The position numbers were made by a program, and so were the translations under genes. The notes under the pieces are model-generated. The model was not told the DNA's origin. It saw only the letters and a program-made list of their open reading frames with translations, and made no database searches. From assembly GCA_012845835.1 (NCBI GenBank), contig JABAKD010000020.1, forward strand, positions 992,001 through 1,056,000: DNA of 64,000 nucleotides, written 5' to 3'. The DNA comes from Undaria pinnatifida. Taxonomy: Eukaryota > Sar > Phaeophyceae > Laminariales > Alariaceae. Positions within the stretch are counted from its first letter, which is position 1, and every line of letters starts with the position of its first letter. Of this stretch, positions 24,098 through 33,175 are shown one piece after another.

Positions 24098-24098
<1 letters not shown>
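23073..24098. mobile_element. TA-flanked terminal-inverted-repeat DNA element (1,026 bp)
   Basis: The left end CAGTCGTCCCCGCTTTAAAG is mirrored at the right end (CTTTAAAGCGGGGTCGACTG, 24079-24098), with one mismatch in the outer 20 bp. Both ends are flanked by TA (23071-72 and 24099-100), the target duplication of the Tc1/mariner/pogo superfamily. Each end holds the CCGCTTTAAAGACAC word (or a one-base variant) again a little further in, so the ends have sub-repeats. No transposase frame is visible, so this is a non-autonomous member. A 52-bp tandem duplication (GCGCACTGCCGTACACATTA, near 23728 and 23774) lies inside. Confidence 0.75.
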
Positions 24099-24143
<45 letters not shown>

Positions 24144-24245
24144 CAGTAGTAGCAGTAGTAGCAGTAGTAGCAGTAGTAGCAGTAGTAGCAGTAGCAGCAG
24201 TAGCAGCAGTAGCAGCAGTAGCAGTAGTAGCAGTAGTAGCAGTAA
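24099..24245 (+). repeat. (TAG/CAG)n microsatellite, right flank of TIR element
   Basis: About 145 bp of AGT repeat turning to AGTAGC at the right end. It continues the array interrupted at 23071. Confidence 0.9.
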
Positions 24246-24456
24246 GTAGCACACACCCCCATCGGAAGATGTTTGAAAACGAGAACGAACATAAAATATG
24301 CGGGCCTTGTGTACTCGTAAGAGGATCAAGATGGAAGTTTTGCCGATGGGTGAAAAAACTACCAGGTACAAAAATTCTGCAAAATTCTAGTGTAAAATTG
24401 TAAAATTCAGCAGCAAGCGGCAGCAGCAGCGTAAATTACAGCAAGCAGTAGTATTG

Positions 24457-24783
24457 CCGATCGCCCCGGTGGCGTATCAGGTTATTATCCTCGAGCCTAG
24501 CATGGTCAATTTCGTGAGTTCGAGCCCCGCCGAGTGTATACTCGTATAAATTCGTCGGGACTTTTTCTTGTGCACAAATTGACTTGCGGACAGCACGAGA
24601 GCGTGAGTTAGCAACACTCGATGAAAAATCGACGAGCAGTAGGATTGCTGAACCCTATGGGCGATAAAAATTGAAGGCAAGAACCGGGGGGGAAAAGGGA
24701 CGACACCTACCTGTGACCACGGCTTGACAATTGTTGTCCAGAAGCTGGAAAGTAAAAGTGTGAGAAGAAAGAAAAAAAAAAAG
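24457..24783 (+). mobile_element. tRNA-derived SINE, copy 2
   Basis: Same family as 18875-19186. Box A is TGGCGTATCAGG at 24470-24481 and box B is GAGTTCGAGCC at about 24517-24527. The body is collinear with the other copies and the end is A-rich (AAGAAAGAAAAAAAAAAA). A short insertion near 24725 distinguishes this copy. Confidence 0.85.
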
Positions 24784-25066
24784 TATTAATAGTAGCAATA
24801 TAATAGTAGGTAGAGGCGTAAACGCAACTGAGTGCGTATCATACACGATACGTATCCCTTACGTATCATACGAAAGGTTCGGGGTTGACTTCGCCAGCCA
24901 ATCAATAGTCTAATAATGTTATTTACTGATAATAACTACCTGGTAGACTAGTATTATACCAGATACAACCAGATGATACAAACCTAGTGAGTGGGAAAAC
25001 GCCAGCCAACTTACTTACAGCCGTACTCACTCCCCCCTTTTACGTTGCGTTTCTTTTGTGTGTCAG

Positions 25067-26612
25067 CATCCGGACTGCGCGCGTTCCGATCTCTTGTTCT
25101 GCTCCTTTCTGATTGTAATACGTGTGCCACGTGGCCATAAACCATTCGGCTGCTTCGAGGATCCCACCGCATTATTATATCATATTGTAGTATGATATAA
25201 CATGTACCATCCATAACTTTCAGATTTTTTTATCGTAGGTTCTTTCTCCTACTACTACTATTAATACTACTCGTACACTACATACAGTAAGTGAGTATTA
25301 ATAGTAGTAGTAGACTGTAGGTAGCAGCAGTAGTAGTAGTACAAGTAGCTCTCTAGACTAGACTACTCGTATCATATATATATGTAGTACTCGTATCATA
25401 CCTCACACCTCACCGCCCTATCGTATCGTAACGAACGAACGGTAGACACCATCATGGTGGGCACACTGGTTGGGCCACAAACTCTTCGACCCCTCCTCCT
25501 CCTGCTCCACAACCAAGGCACACAGACAGAAAAGATTCTGACAACATTCTGCATGGATGGTGGGGTGCAGGGTAGCATGTTGTGGAATTTTTCTTGGAAT
25601 TTCAAAAGAAGAGAAAAAGAAAAACGTCACCTGTGAGAACGACCGATTGTTTTTTTGCTTTTTTTTAAGGAATTGTGGGCGCGGTTTTAAATTACCGCCA
25701 ATCACGCGAACCTGTCTAGAGCTCAACCACTCGCGACAACCTTGTGTATATAAACAAGTTCGAAGAACATCGATCACACCTGGTAAGCGATACCTGGTAC
25801 AGCAGTAGCACGCCAGAGAAGTGTAGTGTAGTTTTAGTATCAACATTATGAGTCGTGAAATGATCGCTCGCTCCGTTTCATGATATCGTTCCCCAGCGTG
25901 CCCTCGCGGACCGATTAGTCTAAACTAGACTAGACTACTCGTATTTATGTTTTGTTCGTTTTTTTCTTCGGGGCAGTTACAAACGCGGCGGGATACATCT
26001 TCGTAGATCACACCGCATGTGAGCATGTGAGATCAGATCGATCGATGCACCCTTCTCGTGCAAGCCATTCCGTCATGGGGAACTCGACCGATCGTCGCCT
26101 GTAACCTTCTAAGCACGTATGTGGAGCCACCGGGCATTAAAGTCCTCATCGGGACGCTGCTTCCGATCTGCTGCGATGTCACTGTCATTTGAAGGCGGCA
26201 CTGCTACTGCTGGGTGCAGAGTGTCGACCAGGAAGCTTTCAGGTCGATTATCATCCTCCTCACAGCTTCGACAGCCCACCTCGAAGACAAGGTAGGTGTT
26301 GGGCAGTGGCCTGTTCCCCTGCCGCTAGAGTGGGTAGGACGAAGGACGTCTCGTCTTGGCGTGTTACCGGTGCCTCTGTGTGGATGGCTGTGGAGGAAGG
26401 TCATGTTGATGGCGGCGTGGTGGGTTATCGGGATTTGTTATTTTGTGCCGAAGGCCGCAACGCCTAATGGCAGCAATCGTATGCATCATAGGAGTGATCG
26501 TCACTCCGTACCATGTGTATGATATGGTACCTGCGACTGTAATTGATTCGATCGCTCGGTGTCGCTTGAGATTGAGTGCCTCCTGGGGGCCACCGCTCTG
26601 CTGGAATATCAT
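25067..26612 (+). CDS. Unrecognised helical-repeat (ARM-like) protein, internal exons
   Basis: Five small open segments have GT-AG borders and fit in phase: 25067-25114, 25446-25571, 25977-26026, 26220-26291, 26571-26612. Joined as a host gene they give 112 residues with leucine-rich amphipathic stretches (SGLRAFRSLVLLLSD; TLRPLLLLLHNQGTQTEKIL; FRSIIILLTAS; IECLLGATALLEYH). These look like armadillo/HEAT-type helices, but I recognise no specific family. Phases agree at all four joins (1, 1, 0, 0), which is hard to get by chance. Start and end are not seen: upstream exons would lie beyond the SINE at 24457, and a LINE fragment follows downstream. The donor of the last exon overlaps a TACCAGG motif. 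It could be a dead gene. Transcript data would decide. Confidence 0.4.
25175..25200. repeat. Perfect A/T-rich hairpin
   Basis: TTATATCATA and TATGATATAA form a perfect 10-bp stem with a 6-nt loop. It lies in the first intron of the helical-repeat gene model. No function is known. Confidence 0.6.
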
Positions 26613-26826
26613 GTACCAGGTCTGAGATATACCACTTATCCGCAGCAGATAGTTCGTACCAGGTACCTTGGCTTGGTACCTGGTACGTGCTACCTTGACC
26701 TGGTATCATTCTACAGGAGTAGGCATAAACGTACGGAGCTACCAGGTACATATTCCGCAGGATATTCAATACTTGGTGTCGTATGATTGACATTCCATAT
26801 CAAACCGTACTCGTCGACTTCTACAT

Positions 26827-27720
26827 GGGTTAGGGTTAGGACTTCTACACTACCGTTCTCCTTCGGCCTGCCCCGTCCTTGGGGTGGGCCGAGGAAGCCC
26901 GCGAGGACCTGAAGCGGTCTAGCGGCAGTCACACGGGCATCGAGCCTCGGGCTGGGTAGAGAGGGAACCTTGCGCGGTCTGGCTAGTGAACTGCTCACTC
27001 TAAGGACCGCGTGGGGTGGTGGTGATGGGTTTTCTTTTTAACCCCGACGCCGAGGAGTTCATCCCCGGGGCAGGACGGGTACATCACCACAGCAGAGAGC
27101 GCAGCGTGGGCAGCTTGGGGAGTGGAGAGGCTGGCCACCGCGTGGGTACGCATGCACGACAGGAAGGATGGGAGTGTCGGCGTTGGCTGGGACGGCTGCA
27201 CCCAGCCAGCGGAAACCAAGGCGCGAACCGGGCTACGAAACGGAGAGCCACAATCATCACATTAATAGAGAGAAAAAAGAAACAACAGAAACAGAAACGG
27301 AGGAGGGGACGAGCCTCTCGTCGGCTGGCTGAGAAAGCAGCACGCGAGACTCGTAAGAGACGGAAGGCGGCACTTGTGGCGGTAGCGACCTACAACGTGC
27401 GTACCCTGGCCGTAAAGGGGAAGAACGGGTATGGGCATGACGAGCGTGTACTGGCGAAAGGCCAGCAACTCGGCTGTGACTTCATTGGCCTGCAGGAAAC
27501 TCGACGGCCCGGCAACACGAGATTCAGTGCAGCTGGATACCAAGTTTTTTGCTCAGGTATTTTGGCTTAATGAGAAGAACACAAAGGGGGGAGGGGGAGA
27601 AACAGGAGGAGTAGAAGGAAAGCCGTCCAAGGGAATGGGGGCAGGGGGGGCAACAGGAGGAATAGAAGGGAGACCGCGGTGGACGAAGGCAGGAAGGAGA
27701 TGGCAGACAGGGTAGCAAGG
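26827..27720 (+). mobile_element. LINE 5' fragment with endonuclease start
   Basis: A long open frame (27016-27570) holds a basic, Lys/Arg-rich region and then the start of an apurinic-type LINE endonuclease: VATYNVRTLAVKGKNGYGHD, followed by DFIGLQETRRPGNTRFSAAGY. The N-x-R and Q-E-T residues are the expected metal and catalytic neighbours of this family. The domain stops near 27560 and the sequence passes into a G/A-rich tract like the one near the 3' end of this family's other pieces, which suggests a large internal deletion. A GGGTTAGGGTTAGG tract marks the left end (26827-26840). Confidence 0.7.
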
Positions 27721-28187
27721 TACCAGGCCGACTAGTAGGTACATAGCACTTTTCGTCTTTTTCTGGGGTATTTTTTTCCCCTTTGTTCCCTCCTTCCGTG
27801 TCCAGGTTTTTGGCTCGTGTTCGGATTATCTTATTTTGGTTTTCTTTACTTTATTTTATTTCATTTTATTATGTTTCTTTTCCGAGCTTTGGCTCTCCTT
27901 TCCGGTTGGGTTCTTTCTTCGATTTCCCCTTCATTTTGTTTGTTTCATTTTTTTTTTTTTTTTTTTTATCTTTGTTTTTATTTGTTTTCTTATTTTGTTC
28001 TTGTTTTTTGTTTTTGTTTTTGTTTTTGTTTATTTCGTATTTCTCTCTTCCAATGTATTTCTGTTGCTGACGTATGTATGTTGTGCCTGTCGTACCCAGT
28101 ACTAGGGCATGACATTGCGTTGTCGAATGCATTACGATGCATTATCTCTGTGTCGTAGCTTGTGACCACAGAGCTGATCTTTCTAGG
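27721..28187. other. T-rich tract, no gene
   Basis: About 300 bp of T-rich sequence (27770-28050). The phenylalanine-rich frames it creates on the plus strand are composition artefacts. Confidence 0.6.
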
Positions 28188-28307
28188 GTGAAGAATCAGT
28201 ACGGACACTGGGTGTGCTGGATGTCGACGAGTAGAAGAACGGTTTAATGTGAAGAACACACACACACACACATGGCACACCCAGTGTCAGCACTGATTCT
28301 TCATCGT
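28188..28307. repeat. Large imperfect palindrome
   Basis: GTGAAGAATCAGTACGGACA and its near-complement TGTCAGCACTGATTCTTCA form arms of about 32 bp including GGGTGTGC/GCACACCC, around a 55-bp centre with a (CA)n run. It may be a small foldback element. Confidence 0.6.
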
Positions 28308-28314
28308 ACAAAAA

Positions 28315-28647
28315 AAAGCCCTGTGATCACAAAACTACGGCAGCGATCGTAGCAGAACCAGGTGAAAGGAGTATGACAGACAACACACTGTGAAATTCTG
28401 GTACATGTACTTCAAACCAAACTGCTGGTCCTTTGTACTCGTCAACATCAAGTACACCCGATCACCGTACGTACTGTTTGATTATAAACTATGACAAGAT
28501 ACAAGCCCTGTGATCACAAAACTACGGCAACGATCGTAGCAGAACGAGGTGAAAGGACTGACAGACACACACACTATGAAATTCTGGTACGTAACTGCTG
28601 GTCCTTTCTACTCGTCAACATCAAGCACACCCAGTGACCGTACGTAA
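28315..28647 (+). repeat. Direct duplication of about 150 bp
   Basis: The segments 28315-28478 and 28503-28647 share AGCCCTGTGATCACAAAACT, CGATCGTAGCAGAAC, GAAATTCTGGTAC and CTCGTCAACATCAAG in the same order, with small indels. Confidence 0.75.
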
Positions 28648-29900
28648 TTTCTCATCGTAACCTAGTAGTCTGCTGTTAGTTATGACACAAACAACTCAGA
28701 GATACTGTACATACGTTGCAAACGACCTCCGTTCCCCTTGCCGCCTCGGTAAGGCATGCTGCAAAGCATGTCTTATCAGGCTCATAGCGAGTGGGGATCA
28801 GGCTCATAGCGAGTGGGGGGGGTCTTTCTGGCGGGTGTAAGGCCGGACTCACCCTCAAGGAGTGATACCTTCTTGCTGCTGCGTGTGGCCGCGAGGCTTA
28901 GGCGTGGCGGTAGAGTTGGGTCGTACGTGGTGCGTTAGGCATGGTCACCTACGATTCGCGCGTCTTTTTAGGCAGCAGCGGCGGAGCAGCAATGCGTAAT
29001 CGGGGTGCTCGTGCGCGGAGGCAGGCGCCACCCCGAGCCACGCTACGGCGCAGTCTCGGTTTGCGTGGAGGGAACTGCGCCGGCAGGAGGCTGGATTCGA
29101 CGACGAAGGAGGAGGGCGACTGGCCGTCGACGGGCGGGGAAGAGACGGATTGAACTCTCCCTGAACGAGAAGTTTTGTTTTTTAGATCAGCACCGCAAGC
29201 TGCGTGGAGCATTTTGTTTTTTGGGACGGGGGAGAAGGGGGACCGATTGGAATTGAGTGTCAACGAGAGCAAGTGCGAAGGAGCGGGCCGAGTGAGCAAA
29301 GGCGATGAGGCGGCCATAGAGAACCACAGCAGGAGGATGGCACACGGAGACCCACGACCCGCACGCACACCATCATCATGAGAGCAGCGATCGTCTTATG
29401 TTGAGGATTTTTATACGAGGCAGCAGTACACGTACAACATGTTACTTCCGTCACTGATTTGGGTAGAGTTTGCAGAAGAGTTGAATACCCTTCATGGGGA
29501 ACGACCCCCCGCAATTTTCAATTTTCAGGCACATGCGTCGTAGCTGCGTTGCAACCTGTCAAATAACGCGGGAAGGCGGGGCGATCATTGATATTTGTAT
29601 TGTGTTTTTTGGTTCGACTGCTCGTGTTTCACTGCATGCCCGCGGGTCGTCACTCTGACAACACTCCAGACAGCAGGGCCTAGGCGCGTTCGTCTGTGCT
29701 CACGGTTACCGTTGTAGTTTGTAGCCGCGAGTTGGTTAGTTGTGGGAACGGGGGAACTCTACGATGCTGTAGTTAAGTGGATGCCCGCGGCCATGTGAGT
29801 TCAGTTTGCACATTGGCTCTTTTTACTTGTGCGCCTTCGTATCGTGCGTTTTTTAGGCGGGAAAGCGTAGTATTTATCACACGAGTTTTGATTTATTTTG
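28648..29900. other. G/C-rich stretch with unassigned open frames
   Basis: Between 28940 and 29380 both strands are open: 28949-29368 minus, 139 residues; and a plus frame from 28971 rich in Arg and Gly. A good acceptor (CTTTTTAG, ending 28971) precedes the plus frame, so it might be a later exon of the helical-repeat gene at 25067, but no similarity supports it. A 24-bp tandem repeat (CAGGCTCATAGCGAGTGGGG) is at 28777-28819. Confidence 0.3.
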
Positions 29901-31004
29901 GTTTTTCGGATCTTCCTAGGGCTCCAGCACCTTTGTGTGACCACAGACTCTAGATATTTTTACAAGAGTTAATGTGAGAAAACAACAACAACAACGTTGC
30001 AACAGATAGATAACATGGCAGTGCAAACAACTATGATATATACGTTGCATCAGATAGATAACATGGCAGTAGGATACGTACACACCGCGTCACACAGATA
30101 TACAGCCGTGGCACCACTCACTGCTGTAATATGGAATTATACACCAGTAGACCTAGAGACACAGCTGTGACACCACGGCTGTGGTACGAAATTATATATC
30201 ACATCTAACCGCTCCTTCAACGAGTACTCATCGACCTCTAGCACACCCAATCGATATTAACGCAACCTCTTCCTTCTAAAGAGACACAAGCTTTATTAAC
30301 ACAAAACTACACAAATTGTGACACAAGCAATACAGCAGTACTTGATATATGCTAGGTATCGTATATAACACTTAGCTCGACTCAAGTATTTATCCCAGAA
30401 AACAATGCCAGACACATAGTCCACACACATAGTCAACCACAATTATGCATGTACTTCATAACATAAATAACACTTCGTACTTATCACAGTTACCATAAAT
30501 ACTAGTAGTAGTAGTAGAAGTAGTAGTAGTAGTGGTGTAGTAGTAGCAGTAGTAGTAGTAGTAGTAGTAGTAGTGCCTAAACTGCTGGAAGTAAGTACGT
30601 ATAGTCTATATCACCAATGTGCATTATTTGATGATAGTGACAGATATAAGAATCACACTCTGAGTGTTGTTATTTCTGCGCTTTGCAACATAACCTTTCT
30701 TCCTACATCCCCCTCTACTTGGATTGTAACAGTATAGGTACGCAGAATGACTGTACAATAATACACCTACAATGATAATTACAACCCACCTATTATTGGT
30801 CATATCATGTGATAATATCGTGCGTATTATAACCCCCGCCATCTATACTGATCGTGTCATATAATGATGTAATGCTTACTATAGTATCTACACACCCCGT
30901 AATACGCGCGATCGGAGTATCACACACAGCTTGCAAAGATGAGTTTCGACAAAATATTCGATCTCACAGATGGAGTGTTTAATTTTCATCATCTATCCTC
31001 CATG
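29901..31004. other. A/T-rich intergenic repeats
   Basis: Contains a local duplication of CAGATAGATAACATGGCAGT (30003 and 30052), a (TAG)n microsatellite at about 30500-30575, and a motif GAGTTAATGTGAGAA at 29966 that also occurs at 33874 and 52300. No gene seen. Confidence 0.4.
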
Positions 31005-31187
31005 CGGGTTTTATAGTATCAGTGCACAGAATGCTTATTATGGAAAATCGTCCTGTTGACCCTGACAACCTCCAGGGAGGTCACCGACCTAGACTATATC
31101 TTTCATGAGGATCAAATATATGACACAAGCGATTCCGAAAATATTGTGCAACTACTGCATATTAGCGAAACATAGATGTACCACGAA
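31005..31187 (+). repeat. Dispersed repeat, unoccupied copy (family X)
   Basis: Collinear with 60700-61640. Shared words: TATAGTATCAGTGCACAGAATG, TTATGGAAAATCGTCCTG, CACCGACCTA and TTGTGCAACTACTG. In this copy they are contiguous. In the other copy they are split by a roughly 400-bp element and by a SINE, so this is a related empty site for both insertions. Confidence 0.7.
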
Positions 31188-32263
31188 GTGTCAAGATACG
31201 GTCGCCTTACCCCCCGCCATGCCCATGGCCCGCGGGAGGTTTTTCGCATGACTTTTCCATTGTATGAGCGCCTGTGTTCCCCTCCATATCGACGAGGGCT
31301 CGCCTCGCCATAGTACCTTTTCTGTGGTTGGTTTGCCGTAGAGCCTTTCCTGCCCCCCCGCGCCACACCGGCGGTATGCGGCAGGTTCTAGAGCCTTTTC
31401 TTTTCCCCCCCCCCGCCACACCGGCGGTACGCGGCAGGTTTTTGATGGGTGGCTTTTGCCTTTTTGTAGGGTCTGCGTTTTCTTCAACTGCTTTTCTTCG
31501 CGTGTTCCTGGCTCCATCGCCAGACCGTTAGAGGTGTGGGAGTGGGTTTTGAGGAGCCGCATCTTTCGACTCATGGTCTAGTTCGTAGAACCGGAGTTTC
31601 CCCGAATCTCCCATATTTCTGCATATGCGGCTCATCAGGGTGGGCTAGTGTTAAGATACGGCCTCGAAAGGCCTGTAATTATCCGTATTGAGATAATTTG
31701 GATGGGTTTCGTATGATAAGGTTGGCGTTTTATATTCGGGATAGTCAGGAAATAGATCGGGGACACGTGCCTCCGATATCAGAAGCCATCCGGGGCTCTG
31801 GTGGAATCAAATAAAGCGACGTCTCTACGAAGGCTAAGAAAGTGAGTACTCTCCGAGGACCTGCTCAATTGGCAGACCTGCAGGGGACACTCTGTGTCCC
31901 CGCCCAATACTCTTACATCAGCTTGCAAAGGTGAGTTTCAACCATTCAATCGGTCGTACTCACATCTGACGTTTTTCGATTTTTATAAAATCAAGTGAAG
32001 TCAGCAATGGTACAGCGGCAGAGGTGGCTCCAGTATTTGGATCGATATTGCTACCAGTTACTGAACCGCTACTGGTGTGACTCAAGAGTCGCACATTCGA
32101 TCGTTGATTCTGAATGCACACGAAAGCCACAGCATCCACGTTTCGAGGGAAAATACTGGTAATCCCACCCCCAGCTCAGCGTTTTCTGCATTTACAACCC
32201 TTTGCTTTGCTTGTACAACTGTGTACTAGAAACCATATCGGAGGTTTAATTCACAATCATACA
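31188..32263. repeat. Compound repeat segment flanked by a short direct repeat
   Basis: AACATAGATGTACCACG occurs at both edges (about 31170 and 32266). Two units beginning TGT(C/T)AAGATACGG start at 31190 and 31648. A GC-rich unit with GCCACACCGGCGGTA is duplicated at about 31362 and 31423. CAGCTTGCAAAG..GAGTTTCAACCATTCAATC occurs at 31917, again at 32281, and near 61605. This is a nested-repeat region without genes. Confidence 0.5.
31648..31920 (-). repeat. Dispersed repeat, inverted partner of 35430-35697
   Basis: Reverse-complement match over about 265 bp to 35430-35697, ending in the foldback GGCCTCGAAAGGCC and TGTTAAGATACGG. A third, more diverged copy lies in an RPA1 intron (13660-13905). 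Confidence 0.75.
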
Positions 32264-33175
32264 TAAAACATAGATGTACCACGCAGCTTGCAAAGTTGAG
32301 TTTCAACCATTCAATCGTTCGTTCTCACATCTAACGTTTTTCAATTTTATAAAACCTTTGCGATCAGGATCGCACCGCTCTGGGCACAAAACTCCTGGGG
32401 TTTTATCCAGGGGCTAGGCCCATTCTATTAGCCCTCTTGCTTGGGGGCAGGAAGCCTCAACTACTCCAATACTCATCGGTGGAGGCTCACAAGAACGCAA
32501 TATACAGCAGTCTTGTGTATAAATGCAGCAAGAGTAACACCATGCTTCTGGTGGCGGATTAACTCCAAGTCGTCTCCTTGCCGCGGATATCCAGCACTTC
32601 TTATGCGCCGCCGGTGGGGTAGTTTTCGTCTCCCTTTAGCCGGAGTACTTTCACAGAGTACTACAGTAGCTTGTACAGGGCGTTTTGGATTCCACATGTA
32701 ACGCCCAACGTCCAACCAATGCACGGCAGTAGACTTTTTTATATTTGAATGATATAATGTTCCTACGAAAATGAATCTTAAAACGCCCAACGTTCAGTCA
32801 ATGCACAGTTTAGTATACTTTTTTATATTACAATGATATAATGTTCCTTCAAAAATCTCCGCAACAACTGACTTCCAAGAGATTTCGATAGGCATGTGCT
32901 GCTGCATGTAACGTTCCTATGAGAGTATCTCCTGCGACCGAACACCGTGAACACTCCAGCAGGACAGCGAGCATGTCAACCCTGCACTCGTCGTCGTGTT
33001 CTCTTCTCTCCCCCTTGCCGGCCGCAGTCTCAGCACCACCGCCGCCGCCACCGCCGCCGCCACCGCCGCCACTACCACCACCCAAGAAGCTCGCGCGGCA
33101 AAGCTACCACGCCACCTCTCCCCTCTATGGAACAAGCAGCACAAACTACCCCTGTTCGGGAGTCATGTGTACACG
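32264..33175. other. POPDC gene upstream region with local duplication
   Basis: An 80-bp direct duplication (ACGCCCAACGT ... TTTTTTATATT ... AATGATATAATGTTCCT) lies at about 32701-32855. From 32940 the sequence is GC-rich with a (CCG)n run; it is open in several frames and may include 5' coding sequence of the Popeye gene beyond the ATG chosen at 33176. Confidence 0.4.

Noticed and set aside
25352-25948. Direct repeat CTAGACTAGACTACTCGTAT at both edges as a target duplication
   Set aside because: The interval between has no element structure and includes two of the candidate exons; the motif is itself a short repeat.
27783-28158. Phe-rich open frames, membrane-like in character
   Set aside because: Overlapping frames over a T-rich tract; composition explains them. 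The same holds for 55760-56260.
28949-29368. 139-residue minus-strand frame
   Set aside because: Arg/Pro/Ser-rich in a GC-rich stretch that is open on both strands; no similarity or splice context that favours it.
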